Assembly: GCA_014169315.1 (NCBI GenBank)
Contig: AP022133.1
Span: forward strand, 4,340,001-4,404,000
Origin: Enterobacter cloacae
Lineage (GTDB): Bacteria > Pseudomonadota > Gammaproteobacteria > Enterobacterales > Enterobacteriaceae
Direction of reading: 5' to 3'
DNA: 64,000 nt
Part shown: piece by piece, positions 26,624 through 39,668 of the stretch
Position numbering within the stretch: position 1 is the first letter of the stretch
Layout of the letters: every line of letters begins with the position of its first letter
Program-made: the position numbers and the translations under genes
Notes under the pieces: generated by a model
Told to the model about the DNA's origin: nothing
Databases searched by the model: none
The model's input: only the letters and a program-made list of their open reading frames with translations

Positions 26624-27169
26624 TTATTTAAGACGCGAATCGCCCGTTAAATGTGCGATTTCCCGTGCAAAACTGGCTACCTGCGACCAGTCGGTATAAA
26701 CCACTTCTTTACGTGTATCCGTTTCACCGCCGGTCATCCTCATAATCAGACGGATCATAAAACGGTCATACCAGCGATAGCGTGGATAGCGCAGCGCGCC
26801 AGCAAACACAGCACACAGGTCTGGCTGCCAGGGCGAACCCAGCAAAAACTTACGCGTATAGCTGTTAGTCTGCGGCGTGCGTTTTTCGGCTTTACGGGCA
26901 ACCAGGTTTACCGAATAGAAAGCACCGGGCAACTTGTTAAGTATCGCCGTATGCTTTTTCACAAAACGATCCAGCGCCGGATGGAAATGACCATAACGAA
27001 TGGATGCGCCAATCACCACGCGATCATAATCCTGCCAGGCAATATGCTCCGCGCGATTCAGGTTCACCACATCCGAGTAAATGCCCAGCTCTTTTAATTC
27101 AGATGCCAGATAAGAGGCAATCTCACGCGTTTGTCCGTCTCGCGTAGAAAAAAGAATAAGTGTTTTCAC
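26624..27169 (-). CDS. hemG: Menaquinone-dependent protoporphyrinogen IX dehydrogenase HemG
   Basis: Oxidises protoporphyrinogen IX to protoporphyrin IX in haem synthesis, passing electrons to the quinone pool. It has a long-chain flavodoxin fold with FMN-binding loop LFSTRDGQT near residue 7 and the family-specific insertion. From GTG 27169 it has 181 residues, the E. coli length, with AGGAG directly upstream; the frame stays open further into trkH but that extension is unlikely. It sits 10 bases after trkH and is the last gene before the rRNA operon, as at E. coli rrnA. Confidence 0.96.
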   Translation of the reverse strand: MKTLILFSTRDGQTREIASYLASELKELGIYSDVVNLNRAEHIAWQDYDRVVIGASIRYGHFHPALDRFVKKHTAILNKLPGAFYSVNLVARKAEKRTPQTNSYTRKFLLGSPWQPDLCAVFAGALRYPRYRWYDRFMIRLIMRMTGGETDTRKEVVYTDWSQVASFAREIAHLTGDSRLK

Positions 27170-27179
27170 AGACGACTCC

Positions 27180-28631
27180 TTATTCGCGCCAGAATGTTGG
27201 GGTGAACAGCACCAGCAACGTAAAGACCTCAAGACGACCAAACAACATGTTGGCGATTAAGATCCACTTCGCTATCGGGTTCATGCTGGCAAAGTTATCT
27301 GCCACAACCCCCAGTCCAGGCCCCAGGTTATTCAGCGTTGCCACAACAGAAGCGAAGGCAGAGAAATCATCCACCCCGGTGGCGATGATCGCCAGCATGC
27401 TGACGATAAACACCAGCGCATACGCTGAGAAGAACCCCCACACCGCTTCAAGAATGCGTTCCGGCAGAGCACGGTTCCCCAGTTTGATACTGTAGACCGC
27501 ATTCGGGTGTACCAGACGTTTCAGTTCACGGTTCCCCTGCTTAAACAGCAGCAGAATACGAATCACTTTCAGGCCACCGCCCGTTGACCCGGCACAGCCC
27601 CCGATAAACGCAGAACACAGAAGCAGTACAGGCAGGAACAGCGGCCAGCGCGCAATACTGTCCGTCGTAAACCCGGCGGTTGTCGCCATCGACACCACCT
27701 GGAAGAAGGCCTGGTTTAATGTTGTCACTGCCGAGCTATAGACATCGTGGAACCACAGCACCAGAGTACAGATGACCACCAGGGTCAACTGGACACCGAT
27801 AAACATCCGAAACTCCGGGTCACGCGAGTACACCTTCAGGCTGCGTCCGCTAAGTAAAGAGAAGTGCAGGCCATAGTTACAGCCGGAGATCAGCAGGAAG
27901 ATGGCAATGATGGTGTTAATCGTTGGGCTATTAAAGTAGCCAACGCTGGCATCGTGCGTGGAGAACCCGCCGATGGCGATAGTCGCAAAGCTGTGTCCGA
28001 TGGCATCGAAAGCGGGCATCCCGGCAAACCACAGCGCCAGCGCACAGGCAATCGTCAGCAAGACATAAATAAGCCACAGCGTTTTCGCCGTCTCCGCAAT
28101 ACGCGGGCGCATTTTGTTATCTTTCAACGGGCCGGGCATTTCGGCGCGATAGAGCTGCATCCCACCGACGCCCAGAATAGGCAGGATAGCCACAGCCAGG
28201 ACGATGATCCCCATACCGCCGAACCATTGAAGCATCTGGCGATAAAAGAGGATGGCGTGCGGCAACGAATCCAGCCCCACCAGCGTGGTCGCCCCGGTTG
28301 TCGTTAAACCAGAGAAGGATTCAAAGAATGCATCCGTGACGCTCAGGTTGGGTTGTTCAGAGAAAATAAAGGGCAGCGAACCGACGCTCCCCAGTACCGT
28401 CCAGAACAGAACAACAATCAAAAACCCTTCGCGAGATTTCAGCTCACCTTTTTGGCGACGGTTTGGCCACCACAACAACGAACCAATCGCCAGTGCGACA
28501 AAGAAGGTCTGGGTAAATGCCCGCCCTGCGCCGTCCCGGTAGATAAGTGCCACCAGCCCTGGGAGGATCATTGTCCCGGAAAAAAGTATGACCAGCAGTC
28601 CAACAATTCGGGTAATGGCACGAAAATGCAT
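27180..28631 (-). CDS. trkH: Potassium uptake channel subunit TrkH
   Basis: Membrane subunit of the Trk potassium system, working with NAD-binding TrkA. 483 residues with four M1-P-M2 repeats. Selectivity-filter regions are seen as [26 protein letters not shown] and NNLGPGLG, each with the conserved glycine. The C-terminus ends FTPTFWRE as in E. coli. It follows yigZ by 41 bases and precedes hemG by 10. Confidence 0.96.
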   Translation of the reverse strand: MHFRAITRIVGLLVILFSGTMILPGLVALIYRDGAGRAFTQTFFVALAIGSLLWWPNRRQKGELKSREGFLIVVLFWTVLGSVGSLPFIFSEQPNLSVTDAFFESFSGLTTTGATTLVGLDSLPHAILFYRQMLQWFGGMGIIVLAVAILPILGVGGMQLYRAEMPGPLKDNKMRPRIAETAKTLWLIYVLLTIACALALWFAGMPAFDAIGHSFATIAIGGFSTHDASVGYFNSPTINTIIAIFLLISGCNYGLHFSLLSGRSLKVYSRDPEFRMFIGVQLTLVVICTLVLWFHDVYSSAVTTLNQAFFQVVSMATTAGFTTDSIARWPLFLPVLLLCSAFIGGCAGSTGGGLKVIRILLLFKQGNRELKRLVHPNAVYSIKLGNRALPERILEAVWGFFSAYALVFIVSMLAIIATGVDDFSAFASVVATLNNLGPGLGVVADNFASMNPIAKWILIANMLFGRLEVFTLLVLFTPTFWRE

Positions 28632-28672
28632 CTCTGCCGCTTCCTTTGGTATTCAAAAAAGTGAGGTGGGGA

Positions 28673-29287
28673 TTATTCTTCAATCGGCAGCAATTGCAAC
28701 GAACCACGACTAAAATCCGCCAGTTTTGCTGAAAAAGCAGCCTGTTCAGCCTGAGGGAGCGCCACGCGCAATTGTACCTTTGCCTGGTACTCACTGTGCG
28801 CAATTACGCCGTTAAATTGTTTCAGCAGCGTTTCGACACCGGATAACTGAGCGTAATCGCACAGTAAAGTATATTCAGTGAGCGGTGTTTTGCGGGTGGT
28901 TATCAGCAGATTAAGCGCCTGCTGAACGCCACCGCCGTAGGCTTTAACCAGCCCACCCGTACCTAACAAAATGCCGCCGTAGTAGCGAACCACTACGGCG
29001 GTGATCTCACCCACACCACTGCCCATAAGCTGTGAGAGCATGGGTTTACCGGCCGTACCTGCCGGTTCACCGTCATCAGAAAACCCCAGTTGCTGCGAGT
29101 CGTTCGGCGGCCCTGCCACCCACGCCACACAGTGGTGACGAGCATCAGGATGTTGCGCGCGAACAGCTTCCACAAACGCCTTTGCCGCCTCTACGCCATC
29201 GGTATGTGCCAACAGCGTGATAAAACGGCTTTTCTTGATTTCCTCAACAAAGGTGACCGGTTCAACCGGTATCAGCCAGCTTTCCAT
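28673..29287 (-). CDS. yigZ: IMPACT-family protein YigZ
   Basis: Member of the UPF0029/IMPACT family; function in bacteria is not settled. 204 residues. N-terminal Impact domain with the signature RHHCVAW, GEPAGTAGKPML and VVVRYYGGILLGTGGLVKAY, then a smaller ferredoxin-like C-terminal domain. The ATG overlaps the pepQ stop codon (TGATG), so translation is coupled to pepQ. Confidence 0.95.
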   Translation of the reverse strand: MESWLIPVEPVTFVEEIKKSRFITLLAHTDGVEAAKAFVEAVRAQHPDARHHCVAWVAGPPNDSQQLGFSDDGEPAGTAGKPMLSQLMGSGVGEITAVVVRYYGGILLGTGGLVKAYGGGVQQALNLLITTRKTPLTEYTLLCDYAQLSGVETLLKQFNGVIAHSEYQAKVQLRVALPQAEQAAFSAKLADFSRGSLQLLPIEE

Positions 29288-30618
29288 CAGGCCAGCTTCA
29301 GATCTCGCGTCATATTCTCGATATTGCTTTCGTGAACAACCACGTTATCTTCGATACGAATGCCACCAAACGGCTTCAGCGCTTCAATTTTTGCCCAGTT
29401 GAAGTGCTTGCTGAACGGGCCTTCACGCCACGGAGCCAACAGTGACTCGATAAAGTAGATGCCCGGCTCGATGGTCAGCACCATACGCGGCTCAAGGATA
29501 CGCGTGCAGCGCAGGTATGGATATTTAGACGGTGCCGCCAGATGCGTGCCAGTGTCATCCTGCATAAAACCTGCAACATCGTGAACCTGCAGACCCAGCG
29601 GGTGGCCAATACCGTGAGGCATAAATGGCCCGGTCAGGTCGTTTTCTACCATCGCTTCTTCACTCATCTCTTTCACAATCTGATGCTTACGCAGCAGTTT
29701 AGCGATGCGCTGATGGAACTGAATGTGGTAATCCACATAGCGGGTTCCCGCTTTCATGGTACTGATAAGCGCGAGTTGCTCATCGTTAACGTCTTTAATC
29801 AGGTGCGCAAAATCGGTATCTGCATCCGCCGCCCAGGTACGGGTCAGGTCAGCCGCATAGCCGTTGTACTCTGCCCCCGCATCCAGCAGGAAGCTGCGCA
29901 TTTCAGACGGAACATGGTGATCGAGTTTGGTGTAGTGCAGAACAGACGCATGCTCATTCAGCGCGACAATGTTGCTGTAAGGCACGTCAGTATCACGGTG
30001 GCCGGTTGCGGTCAGGTACGCCTGGTTAATATCGAACTCGCTCATACCAGACTGGAACGCTTCATACGCTGCACGGTGACCATTCACCGCCGTTTTTTGC
30101 GCTGCACGCATGCAGTGAAGTTCGTAGTCGGTTTTATACGCACGGTAATAGTGCAGATAATCCAGTACCCCTTTCGGGTTCAGTTTGTCCGCCTGGATCC
30201 CCAGACCCAGCGCACGCTCAGTGACAGGGCCAATGTAGGCGATATTGCCACGTGCAGCAGGCAGCTGGCTGCCAATGCCGTCTGCTTTTGGCAGGGCAAT
30301 GACATCCACTTCTTCCGTCCAGAAGCTGGTCGGCAGCGGCTCTACGTTGTGCCAGTAATCCACCGGCAGGTAGAACCACAGTTTCGGTTTGTTCACGCCA
30401 TCCACCAGCAACCAGCAATTTGGAACCTGTGTTACTGGAACCCAGGCTTTAAACTGCGGGTTAACTTTGAACGGATAAGCATGGTCATCAAGAAACGTAT
30501 TCATCAGCTCACCGGAGTGGATAAGCAGAGCATCCAGCTTAAAGCGTGCCAGGACATCACGGGTACGTTCCTGTAGGGTAACGATATGATTTTTATAAAG
30601 CGAAGACAGTGAGTCCAT
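29287..30618 (-). CDS. pepQ: Xaa-Pro dipeptidase PepQ
   Basis: Cytosolic metallopeptidase cutting dipeptides with C-terminal proline; the family can also hydrolyse some organophosphate esters. From ATG 30618 it is 443 residues, the E. coli length; an in-frame extension to 30705 is unlikely. Pita-bread fold with the dinuclear metal ligands in [34 protein letters not shown] and [11 protein letters not shown]. Divergent from fadB and first in pepQ-yigZ-trkH-hemG. Confidence 0.97.
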   Translation of the reverse strand: MDSLSSLYKNHIVTLQERTRDVLARFKLDALLIHSGELMNTFLDDHAYPFKVNPQFKAWVPVTQVPNCWLLVDGVNKPKLWFYLPVDYWHNVEPLPTSFWTEEVDVIALPKADGIGSQLPAARGNIAYIGPVTERALGLGIQADKLNPKGVLDYLHYYRAYKTDYELHCMRAAQKTAVNGHRAAYEAFQSGMSEFDINQAYLTATGHRDTDVPYSNIVALNEHASVLHYTKLDHHVPSEMRSFLLDAGAEYNGYAADLTRTWAADADTDFAHLIKDVNDEQLALISTMKAGTRYVDYHIQFHQRIAKLLRKHQIVKEMSEEAMVENDLTGPFMPHGIGHPLGLQVHDVAGFMQDDTGTHLAAPSKYPYLRCTRILEPRMVLTIEPGIYFIESLLAPWREGPFSKHFNWAKIEALKPFGGIRIEDNVVVHESNIENMTRDLKLA

Positions 30619-30765
30619 CTTTCTTCCTTTTGTTTTTTTGACCTCAAGTTCTCGCATCTTAGCACACCTGACTCCGACTGCGTGATTTCCACCGACCGTG
30701 ATCAATGCAGCAATTTCTTAATGAGTGATTTGCATTTTATTAACATAAATTCCACACTCCGTTTC

Positions 30766-30782
30766 ATCTGGTATGACCAGAT
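30766..30782. promoter_or_regulatory. FadR operator of fadBA
   Basis: The 17-base near-palindrome ATCTGGTATGACCAGAT, differing from the well-known E. coli fadB operator by one central base as recalled, lies 27 bases before the fadB start. FadR bound here represses beta-oxidation until long-chain acyl-CoA releases it. Confidence 0.9.
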
Positions 30783-30808
30783 CCAATTGCTGGATTCAGG
30801 AGACTGAC

Positions 30809-32998
30809 ATGCTCTACAAAGGCGACACCCTGTACCTCAACTGGCTGGAAAGTGGCATTGCCGAACTGGTGTTCGATGCCCCCGGCTCAGTGAACAAGCT
30901 CGATACCGCGACAGTGGCCAGTCTTGGCCAGGCGCTGGATGTACTTGAAAAGCAATCTGAATTAAAAGGGCTGCTGCTACGCTCGAACAAAGCGGCCTTT
31001 ATTGTCGGTGCCGACATCACCGAATTCCTCTCGCTGTTCCTGGTACCGGAAGAGCAACTCAGCCAGTGGCTGCACTTTGCCAACAGCGTCTTCAATCGTC
31101 TGGAAGATTTACCGGTTCCAACGATCTCCGCCGTTAACGGCTACGCGCTGGGCGGCGGCTGCGAATGCGTGCTGGCCACCGACTACCGCCTGGCGACGCC
31201 AGACCTGCGCATCGGCCTGCCAGAAACCAGGCTGGGCATCATGCCGGGCTTTGGCGGCTCTGTGCGTATGCCACGTATGCTGGGTGCCGATAGCGCCCTG
31301 GAAATCATTGCTGCGGGTAAAGACATCGGCGCTGACCAGGCACAGAAAATCGGCCTGGTGGACGGTGTCGTTAAACCAGAAAAACTGGTTGAGGGTTCCC
31401 TCGCCATTCTGCGCCAGGCTATTAACGGCGACCTCGACTGGAAAGCCAAACGTCAGCCGAAGCTGGAACCGTTAAAACTCAGCAAAATTGAAGCCACCAT
31501 GAGCTTCACCATCGCCAAAGGCATGGTGATGCAGACGGCAGGTAAGCACTACCCGGCTCCGATTACCGCCGTAAAAACCATTGAAGCCGCAGCCCGCTTT
31601 GGTCGCGATGAAGCCCTTAAGTTAGAAAATCAGAGCTTTGTTCCGCTGGCACACACCAATGAAGCCCGCGCACTGGTTGGCATCTTCCTGAACGATCAGT
31701 TCGTGAAAGGCAAAGCCAAACAGCTGACCAAAAACATTGAGACGCCAAAACATGCGGCGGTACTCGGTGCTGGCATTATGGGTGGCGGTATTGCTTATCA
31801 GTCGGCCTGGAAAGGCGTGCCGGTGGTCATGAAAGATATCAGCGAGAAATCCCTGACGCTGGGCATGACCGAAGCAGCCAAGCTGCTGAATAAACAACTG
31901 GAGCGCGGCAAGATCGACGGTCTCAAACTCGCCGGCGTCATTTCCACTATTCAGCCAACGCTGGAATACACCGGTTTTGACCGTGTGGACGTCGTGGTTG
32001 AAGCGGTCGTTGAGAACCCGAAAGTCAAAAAAGCAGTGCTGGCGGAAACTGAAGATAAAGTTCGCCCGGAGACTGTTCTGGCGTCGAACACCTCCACCAT
32101 TCCGATTAGTGAGCTGGCAAGCGTGCTGAAACGCCCGGAAAACTTCTGTGGCATGCACTTCTTTAACCCGGTGCACCGTATGCCGCTGGTTGAAGTCATT
32201 CGTGGCGAAAAAACGTCTGATGAAACCATTGCCAAAGTGGTGGCATGGGCCAGCAAGATGGGTAAAACGCCAATCGTGGTGAACGACTGCCCGGGCTTCT
32301 TCGTCAACCGCGTGCTGTTCCCTTACTTCGCTGGTTTCAGCCAGCTGCTGCGCGACGGTGCGGATTTCCGCAAAGTCGACAAAGTGATGGAAAAACAGTT
32401 CGGCTGGCCAATGGGGCCTGCCTATCTGCTGGATGTGGTCGGCATTGATACCGCGCATCACGCACAGGCAGTCATGGCTGCTGGCTTCCCACTGCGTATG
32501 CAGAAAGATTACCGCGATGCGATTGACGCCCTGTTTGACGCCAGCCGCTACGGCCAGAAAAATGGCCTGGGCTTCTGGCGCTATAAAGAAGACAGCAAAG
32601 GCAAACCGAAGAAAGAAGAAGATGCCGCAGTGGACAATCTGTTGGCCGGGGTATGCCAGACGAAACGCGACTTCACAGACGATGAAATCATCGCCCGGAT
32701 GATGATTCCGATGATCAACGAAGTGGTGCGTTGCCTGGAAGAAGGCATCATCGCCAGCCCGGCAGAAGCCGACATGGCGCTGGTGTACGGCCTCGGTTTC
32801 CCTCCGTTCCACGGCGGTGCGTTCCGCTGGCTGGATACGCTCGGCAGCGCCCGCTATCTCGATATGGCTCAGCAATATCAGCATCTCGGCCCGCTGTATG
32901 AGGTGCCGGAAGGTCTGCGCAACAAAGCGTGCCATAACGAACCCTACTATCCAGCAGTTGAGCCAGCCCGTCCGGTTGGCGAACTGAAAACGGCTTAA
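30809..32998 (+). CDS. fadB: Fatty acid oxidation complex alpha subunit FadB
   Basis: Multifunctional enzyme of aerobic beta-oxidation: enoyl-CoA hydratase and isomerase in the N-terminal crotonase domain, L-3-hydroxyacyl-CoA dehydrogenase in the C-terminal half. 729 residues from ATG 30809, which has a CAGGAGA site; the frame reads 12 codons further upstream. Seen: [14 protein letters not shown] with catalytic Glu, [12 protein letters not shown], the Rossmann motif [14 protein letters not shown] near 320, and the dehydrogenase His in [14 protein letters not shown]. It forms a complex with FadA, encoded 9 bases downstream. FadR operator just upstream. Confidence 0.98.
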   Translation: MLYKGDTLYLNWLESGIAELVFDAPGSVNKLDTATVASLGQALDVLEKQSELKGLLLRSNKAAFIVGADITEFLSLFLVPEEQLSQWLHFANSVFNRLEDLPVPTISAVNGYALGGGCECVLATDYRLATPDLRIGLPETRLGIMPGFGGSVRMPRMLGADSALEIIAAGKDIGADQAQKIGLVDGVVKPEKLVEGSLAILRQAINGDLDWKAKRQPKLEPLKLSKIEATMSFTIAKGMVMQTAGKHYPAPITAVKTIEAAARFGRDEALKLENQSFVPLAHTNEARALVGIFLNDQFVKGKAKQLTKNIETPKHAAVLGAGIMGGGIAYQSAWKGVPVVMKDISEKSLTLGMTEAAKLLNKQLERGKIDGLKLAGVISTIQPTLEYTGFDRVDVVVEAVVENPKVKKAVLAETEDKVRPETVLASNTSTIPISELASVLKRPENFCGMHFFNPVHRMPLVEVIRGEKTSDETIAKVVAWASKMGKTPIVVNDCPGFFVNRVLFPYFAGFSQLLRDGADFRKVDKVMEKQFGWPMGPAYLLDVVGIDTAHHAQAVMAAGFPLRMQKDYRDAIDALFDASRYGQKNGLGFWRYKEDSKGKPKKEEDAAVDNLLAGVCQTKRDFTDDEIIARMMIPMINEVVRCLEEGIIASPAEADMALVYGLGFPPFHGGAFRWLDTLGSARYLDMAQQYQHLGPLYEVPEGLRNKACHNEPYYPAVEPARPVGELKTA

Positions 32999-34171
<1,173 letters not shown>

Positions 34172-34192
34172 TTCCAGGAAAAGTATCTCAAA

Positions 34193-34245
34193 GCCAATGG
34201 CGTCAGAACAAGGCGACAAGTGAGCGCAGTTATGGCGTCATTGGC
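34193..34245. repeat. Small palindrome-like element after fadA
   Basis: Outer arms GCCAATG and CATTGGC (34193-34199, 34239-34245) enclose a segment with the direct repeat ATGGCGTCA and the phrase AAGGCGACAAGTGAGCGCAG. General plan and some words resemble the palindrome in the tRNA spacer at 24477-24558, but the similarity is weak. Confidence 0.4.
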
Positions 34246-34272
34246 AAGAGAGACAGTTTAGTTGCCGTTCTT

Positions 34273-34298
34273 CCCGCCTGTCAGGGGCGGGTTTTTTA
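34273..34298 (+). terminator. Rho-independent terminator of fadBA
   Basis: Stem CCCGCC/GGCGGG (34273-34278, 34286-34291) followed directly by six Ts on the plus strand. It ends next to the fre stop codon and separates the two converging transcripts. Confidence 0.9.
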
Positions 34299-34299
34299 T

Positions 34300-35001
34300 T
34301 TAGATGAATGCAAACGCATCGCCGAACAGGCGATCTTCACGCGCACCACGTTCATTACAGAACAGGTCACGGGCAATTTTCGCCATCTCGAAACGACCAG
34401 CGATGTAGATATCATGCCCGGCCAGCGTACCGTAATCCTGCAGCACTGCCGTCAGCACCGTACCGCTACGCCCACGCCAGCCCTCTTCCGGTTGCTCGAC
34501 TACCGGCTCAATACGCAGGTTCGGATGGGTTACGCTCAGCGCTTCCAGTTCAGACAGGTCGTACAGATGTTTCTCTTCGCGGCCACCCCAGTAAATGGTG
34601 ATATCGCGGTTCGGGTTACGCTCCAGTGCGGTCAACAGAATAGAACGCACATAGGAGAAGCCTGTACCACCGGCAATCAGGATCAGCGGACGGTCTTCAT
34701 CTTCACGCAGCCAGGCGTCACCGTGTGGAATATCTACGACAATTTCACGCTCTTTAAGAATGCGATCCATAACGGCCATCGCATACAGATTCAGCTCTGA
34801 CGCACCAATATGAAGCTCAATAAATTCCTGCTCTGCTGGCGTAGAAGCCATTGAGAAAGGGCGCTTATCACGTTCATCCATCACCACCATTAAGTACTGA
34901 CCAGCGCGGAAAGAGAATGCCGCTTCTGGCACTAAACGGACGCGATATACGGTGTCGGTGATGGCATCTACCGAGGTCACTTTACAGCTTAAGGTTGTCA
35001 T
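34300..35001 (-). CDS. fre: NAD(P)H-flavin reductase Fre
   Basis: Reduces free FMN, FAD or riboflavin with NAD(P)H; supplies reduced flavin to flavin-dependent enzymes and can reduce ferric complexes. 233 residues, E. coli length. Ferredoxin-reductase family with flavin-binding RPFSMAS near 47, the NAD-binding [14 protein letters not shown] near 106-119, and [12 protein letters not shown]. It follows ubiD by 29 bases on the same strand and converges with fadA. Confidence 0.97.
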   Translation of the reverse strand: MTTLSCKVTSVDAITDTVYRVRLVPEAAFSFRAGQYLMVVMDERDKRPFSMASTPAEQEFIELHIGASELNLYAMAVMDRILKEREIVVDIPHGDAWLREDEDRPLILIAGGTGFSYVRSILLTALERNPNRDITIYWGGREEKHLYDLSELEALSVTHPNLRIEPVVEQPEEGWRGRSGTVLTAVLQDYGTLAGHDIYIAGRFEMAKIARDLFCNERGAREDRLFGDAFAFI

Positions 35002-35030
35002 TCGCTCTCTCTGTCGGGAAGTCTAAGGGC

Positions 35031-36536
35031 TTAACGGTCAGATTCGGGTTTACCGTTATTCATTATGGCCAGTTCGTCCCAGATCGCGTCAATTCGCGCG
35101 GTCACGGCAGGATCTTTTTTGATCGGGCGACCCCATTCACGGTCGGTTTCGCCAGGCCATTTGTTTGTGGCATCCAGTCCCATTTTTGAACCAAGACCGG
35201 AAACCGGTGAGGCAAAATCCAGGTAATCTATCGGTGTGTTTTCGACTAACACCGTATCGCGCGCCGGATCCATTCGTGTGGTAATGGCCCAGATGACGTC
35301 ATTCCAGTCGCGGGCGTTGACATCATCATCGCAGACGATAACAAATTTGGTATACATAAACTGACGCAGGAAAGACCATACGCCCATCATTACGCGTTTA
35401 GCGTGACCAGCATACTGCTTCTTCATCGTCACCACCGCCAGGCGATACGAACACCCTTCCGGCGGCAGATAGAAATCAACAATTTCCGGGAACTGCTTTT
35501 GCAGGATCGGCACGAACACTTCGTTCAGCGCCACTCCCAGCACTGCGGGTTCATCCGGTGGACGGCCGGTATAGGTCGAATGGTAAATCGCATCTTCACG
35601 CTGGGTAATGTGCGTAACGGTAAACACCGGGAAGTTATCGACTTCGTTGTAATAACCCGTGTGGTCACCGTATGGCCCTTCCGGTGCCATCTCACCCTGT
35701 TCGATATAACCTTCCAGAACAATTTCAGCGCTGGCGGGCACTTCCAGGTCATTAGAAATACACTTCACGACTTCGGTTTTGGTACCGCGCAACAGCCCTG
35801 CAAAGGCATATTCAGACAACGTATCAGGCACTGGCGTTACCGCACCCAGAATCGTTGCCGGATCAGCACCCAACGCCACAGACACCGGGAAACGCTCTCC
35901 CGGATGTTCCGCACACCACTCCTGGAAATCGAGCGCACCACCGCGATGCGACAGCCAGCGCATAATGAGCTTATTTTTACCTATCAATTGTTGACGGTAG
36001 ATACCAAGATTTTGCCGCTCTTTATACGGGCCACGCGTGACGGTCAGCCCCCAGGTGATAAGCGGAGCGGCATCTTCTGGCCAGCATTGCATGATGGGAA
36101 TTTTTGTCAGATCAACCGCATCGCCTTCCAGCACTTTCTGCTGACACGGCGCACCGCGCAGGCGTTTGGTTGGCATGTTCAACACCTGCTTAAACTGTGG
36201 CAGCTTGTCGAACAGATCGCGGAAGCCTTTTGGCGGCTCCGGCTCTTTCAGAAAGGCCAGCAATTTGCCCACTTCACGTAACGCAGTCACATCCTCTTGC
36301 CCCATTCCCAACGCCACACGGCGTGGTGTGCCAAACAGGTTGCACAGCACTGGCATGGAGTAGCCTTTTGGGTTTTCAAATAACAGCGCAGGGCCACCGG
36401 CACGCAAGGTACGGTCAGCAATTTCTGTCATTTCCAGATAAGGATCAACAGGAAGTGTAATGCGTTTGAGTTCGCCCTGCTTTTCCAGCAGCGTCAGGAA
36501 GTCGCGTAGATCGTGGTATTTCATGCAGTTAGTCAT
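35031..36536 (-). CDS. ubiD: 4-hydroxy-3-polyprenylbenzoate decarboxylase UbiD
   Basis: Prenylated-FMN-dependent decarboxylation of the prenylated hydroxybenzoate in ubiquinone synthesis (the cofactor comes from UbiX). 501 residues against 497 in E. coli; the second ATG at residue 5 (MKYHDLRDF) is an alternative start. Family signatures: [43 protein letters not shown] (split here by context), and [14 protein letters not shown] with the catalytic Glu-Arg-Glu region. Divergent from rfaH, upstream of fre. Confidence 0.97.
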   Translation of the reverse strand: MTNCMKYHDLRDFLTLLEKQGELKRITLPVDPYLEMTEIADRTLRAGGPALLFENPKGYSMPVLCNLFGTPRRVALGMGQEDVTALREVGKLLAFLKEPEPPKGFRDLFDKLPQFKQVLNMPTKRLRGAPCQQKVLEGDAVDLTKIPIMQCWPEDAAPLITWGLTVTRGPYKERQNLGIYRQQLIGKNKLIMRWLSHRGGALDFQEWCAEHPGERFPVSVALGADPATILGAVTPVPDTLSEYAFAGLLRGTKTEVVKCISNDLEVPASAEIVLEGYIEQGEMAPEGPYGDHTGYYNEVDNFPVFTVTHITQREDAIYHSTYTGRPPDEPAVLGVALNEVFVPILQKQFPEIVDFYLPPEGCSYRLAVVTMKKQYAGHAKRVMMGVWSFLRQFMYTKFVIVCDDDVNARDWNDVIWAITTRMDPARDTVLVENTPIDYLDFASPVSGLGSKMGLDATNKWPGETDREWGRPIKKDPAVTARIDAIWDELAIMNNGKPESDR

Positions 36537-36706
36537 GGCCTCTCTGTAAGCGCTTCATTATACGGCGTAAGCCTGCGCGATGCTGTAATTTTGTTAAATT
36601 AGCGTGAACTTCTGCGTCCTGTTTCACTTTCGACCATTATAATCAACTTAGCGATCCCGCCAGGGTTTTGATATGCTTGCGCCCCGAACTAAGGGAAAGA
36701 GTGATT

Positions 36707-37198
36707 ATGCAGGCCTGGTATTTACTGTATTGCAAACGCGGGCAACTTCAGCGCGCACAGGAACATCTGGAACGTCAGTCTGTAAACTGCCTGACACCCG
36801 TGATCACGCTTGAAAAAATGCAGCGTGGGAAGCGTACCACCGTCAGTGAACCTCTGTTCCCGAACTACCTGTTCGTCGAATTCGACCCGGAAGTGATCCA
36901 TACCACCACCATTAGCGCAACGCGCGGTGTCAGCCACTTCGTACGTTTTGGTACTCACCCGGCAACCGTCCCGTCGACGGTCATTCATCAGCTTTCGGTT
37001 TACCAACAACCCGAGAATATCACCGACCCGGAAACCCCTTTCGCGGGCGATTGCGTGGTGATCACTGAAGGCTCCTTCGAAGGATTGCAGGCAATTTTCT
37101 CCGAACCTGACGGCGAAACACGCTCCATACTGTTGCTCAATCTGTTGAATAAACAGGTGCTGCAGAGCATTAAAAACACCGGGTTCCGCAAAGTTTAA
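36707..37198 (+). CDS. rfaH: Transcription antiterminator RfaH
   Basis: NusG paralogue that loads on RNA polymerase paused at ops sites and lets long operons such as LPS core, capsule and conjugation genes be read through. 163 residues from ATG 36707, preceded by AAGGGAAAGAG. N-terminal NGN domain ([39 protein letters not shown]) and a C-terminal KOW domain near 110-160 that can refold from helix to barrel. It converges on tatD with a 4-base overlap. Confidence 0.97.
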   Translation: MQAWYLLYCKRGQLQRAQEHLERQSVNCLTPVITLEKMQRGKRTTVSEPLFPNYLFVEFDPEVIHTTTISATRGVSHFVRFGTHPATVPSTVIHQLSVYQQPENITDPETPFAGDCVVITEGSFEGLQAIFSEPDGETRSILLLNLLNKQVLQSIKNTGFRKV

Positions 37199-37977
37199 AC
37201 GTTTACTCCGAACAGGCGACGCACGTTGTCATTCGTCTGCGCCGCCAGCCAGTGCGGCTCTTCTCCACGCCAGTGCGCCACTTTCTCAACAATATGCCCC
37301 AGATACGCTGGTTCATTACGACGCGAAGCGGGCTTCGGTGAGAGATCACGTGGCAGCAGATACGGTGCATCCGTTTCTACCAGCAACCGTTCAGCAGGGA
37401 TCACCGGCAGCAACTCACGAAGTTCCAGCCCGCGGCGTTCATCGCAGACCCAACCAGTAATACCCAGATACAGCCCACGGTTCAGACAATCCAGCGCCTC
37501 CTGCCGGGAACCGGTAAAGCAGTGCAGCACCGCGCCAGGCAGTTTATCCAGCCACGGTTCCAGCAAAGCGAGAAAGCGCTCATGCGCGTCACGGCAGTGC
37601 ATAAAAGCTGGCATCCCGAGTTCCGCCGCAATCGCGAGCTGCGCGGTAAATGCTATTTCCTGCTCTTCGGGTGTTGAAAAGTTGCGATTGAAATCGAGCC
37701 CACATTCACCGATGGCCACCACCTCTGGTTTTTTTGCCAGACGATGAAGCACCTCAGCGCTGTCGTGTGTCCACTGGCTACTGTCATGAGGGTGCACTCC
37801 TGCGGTTGACCAGCAACGGTCGTAGCGTTGCGCCAGTTGCTGAGCCTGTTCACTTTCATGCAGGTTAGTACCCGTCAGCAAAAGCCCCTTCACCCCAGCG
37901 GCAAAAGCACGCGCCACCACCTCATCGCGATCTTTCGCAAACTGCGAGCTGGTCAGGTTAAGCCCAATATCAAACAT
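37195..37977 (-). CDS. tatD: 3'-5' DNA/RNA exonuclease TatD
   Basis: Metal-dependent TIM-barrel nuclease involved in DNA repair and nucleic acid turnover; despite the name not needed for Tat export. ATG 37977 gives 260 residues, the E. coli length, with GGGGAT as ribosome site; an ATG four codons earlier has none. Metal ligands: [33 protein letters not shown], and [11 protein letters not shown]. Confidence 0.95.
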   Translation of the reverse strand: MFDIGLNLTSSQFAKDRDEVVARAFAAGVKGLLLTGTNLHESEQAQQLAQRYDRCWSTAGVHPHDSSQWTHDSAEVLHRLAKKPEVVAIGECGLDFNRNFSTPEEQEIAFTAQLAIAAELGMPAFMHCRDAHERFLALLEPWLDKLPGAVLHCFTGSRQEALDCLNRGLYLGITGWVCDERRGLELRELLPVIPAERLLVETDAPYLLPRDLSPKPASRRNEPAYLGHIVEKVAHWRGEEPHWLAAQTNDNVRRLFGVNV

Positions 37978-38018
37978 GCGGATCCCCATATGACAACCGC
38001 CCTGACGGGCGGCTGGTT

Positions 38019-38789
38019 TTATTCTTCAGTGGTCTTTTCAGACTCGTCGTCTTCGTCATCCTGTGGACGTCGCTTACCCACGTAGAAACGCGAGAAAAAC
38101 ACACCGACTTCAAACAAGCAGTACATCGGTATTGCCAGCAACGTTTGCGAGAAGACATCCGGCGGAGTCAGCAGCATACCCACTACAAATGCCCCCACCA
38201 GGATATACGGACGCTTCTTGCGCAGATCTTCTGGCGTCGTAACCCCCACCCAACAGAGCAGCACTATCGCCACCGGCACTTCGAACGCAACGCCGAACGC
38301 CATAAACAGCGCCATGACAAAGCTGAGATAACTGGCGATGTCCGTCGATACCTGAACCCCTTCCGGCGCGGTGTGTGTCAGGAAACCAAAGGCCAGTGGG
38401 AAGACCACAAAGTAAGCAAACGCCATGCCGATATAGAACAACAGCGAGCTGGATACCAACAGCGGGATAACTAATTTGCGTTCATGCTTATACAACGCCG
38501 GAGCCACAAAGGCCCAGACCTGATAAAGAATAATGGGCGCAGACGCAATCAGCGAAACCCAGAAGGTCAGCTTGATGGGGGTAAAGAACGGCGAAGCAAC
38601 ATCCGTTGCAATCATTGTTGCGCCCAGCGGCATCTGCTTAATCAGCGGTGCAGAAACCACCTGGTAGATATCGTTGGCGAAATAGACCAGGCACAAGAAA
38701 ATGAGGAAAACTGCAATAATGCAGTTTAACAGGCGCTTACGCAGCTCAATGAGATGTGCAATGAGCGGTTGAGTATCATCTACTGCCAT
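38019..38789 (-). CDS. tatC: Twin-arginine translocase subunit TatC
   Basis: Polytopic core of the Tat system that recognises the twin-arginine signal peptide of folded cargo. 256 residues with six TM helices. Conserved N-terminal [10 protein letters not shown] with the signal-binding region, the periplasmic FFTPIKLTF, and PPDVFSQ. Charged C-terminal tail ([13 protein letters not shown]). It lies 2 bases downstream of tatB. Confidence 0.97.
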   Translation of the reverse strand: MAVDDTQPLIAHLIELRKRLLNCIIAVFLIFLCLVYFANDIYQVVSAPLIKQMPLGATMIATDVASPFFTPIKLTFWVSLIASAPIILYQVWAFVAPALYKHERKLVIPLLVSSSLLFYIGMAFAYFVVFPLAFGFLTHTAPEGVQVSTDIASYLSFVMALFMAFGVAFEVPVAIVLLCWVGVTTPEDLRKKRPYILVGAFVVGMLLTPPDVFSQTLLAIPMYCLFEVGVFFSRFYVGKRRPQDDEDDESEKTTEE

Positions 38790-38791
38790 GT

Positions 38792-39334
38792 TTACGCTTT
38801 ATCACTCGACGAGGGGGATGATTCGGAAACGGGTACGGCGGGTTTTGCTTCAGCCGCTTTTACAACGGGCTCTTCCGGCTGCACCTGCTTTTTCACTTCA
38901 GTTTCCTGCGGCGTCTGTTCTGGCGCGGCAGCCTGATGCCCGGCGCTGGCTGGCGTTACACCTTCTCGCTGCGCTTCGTTATCTTTCACCACCGGGTTAT
39001 GGATGGTGTTAGCTTCATCACTCGCCTTTTCAGGATCATTGATGCTGTAAGAACGCTTCATGGACTCCGCCGCTTCACGCAGCTCATCCATCGAGGCCTT
39101 CAGTTCCGGCGTCAGGTTATCCATGCTCGCCTTCTCAACCTTTTTCAGGCTTTCCTGAAATTCCTGAAGCTTAAGCTCCTGCGCCAGCTCGTTCTGAACG
39201 GTACTTGCCAGCGAGCGAAGCGCACGCACCCACCCGACGACGGTTTTCACCGCAACAGGTAAACGCTGCGGCCCCAGCACGATCAAACCAATCACGAAGA
39301 CCAGCAGCAACTCACCAAAACCAATATCGAACAC
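38792..39334 (-). CDS. tatB: Twin-arginine translocase subunit TatB
   Basis: Forms the cargo receptor with TatC. 180 residues: one N-terminal TM helix ([21 protein letters not shown]) followed by the hinge GPQRLPVAV, a long amphipathic helix to about residue 70, and a Glu/Pro/Ala-rich variable tail. It follows tatA by 3 bases. Confidence 0.97.
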   Translation of the reverse strand: MFDIGFGELLLVFVIGLIVLGPQRLPVAVKTVVGWVRALRSLASTVQNELAQELKLQEFQESLKKVEKASMDNLTPELKASMDELREAAESMKRSYSINDPEKASDEANTIHNPVVKDNEAQREGVTPASAGHQAAAPEQTPQETEVKKQVQPEEPVVKAAEAKPAVPVSESSPSSSDKA

Positions 39335-39337
39335 GAA

Positions 39338-39592
39338 TTACACCTGCTCTTTATCGTGGCGTTTAGCGTCTTCCTTTTTGGCGTCATCTTGCTTGTCAGA
39401 GATGGATTTCGCAGTAAAGTCAGCATCCTGGCTGGATTTATCCTGCTTGCTCTCATCATCGCTCATGGCTTTCTTAAAGCCTTTGATAGATGCGCCGAGG
39501 TCGGAACCGATAGAACCGAGTTTCTTCGTGCCAAACAGCAGCACGACGATGACGGCAATGATCAACAATTGCCAGATACTGATACCACCCAT
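39338..39592 (-). CDS. tatA: Twin-arginine translocase pore subunit TatA
   Basis: Multimerises to form the Tat translocation path. 84 residues: N-terminal TM helix ([22 protein letters not shown]), the FGTKKL hinge, amphipathic helix through GFKKAM, then an acidic and lysine-rich tail. 76 bases separate it from ubiB upstream. Start of tatABC. Confidence 0.97.
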   Translation of the reverse strand: MGGISIWQLLIIAVIVVLLFGTKKLGSIGSDLGASIKGFKKAMSDDESKQDKSSQDADFTAKSISDKQDDAKKEDAKRHDKEQV

Positions 39593-39668
39593 ACATGTTC
39601 CTCAGGGATAGATGATTAATTAGTCAGATCGCATTATACGTATGCAACCCGGCGATAGCGACGCTAAA

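Noticed and set aside
31622..32935. A 437-codon open frame on the minus strand opposite fadB
   Set aside because: An antisense shadow of fadB, with low-sense composition (His, Phe, Gln rich) and no family resemblance.
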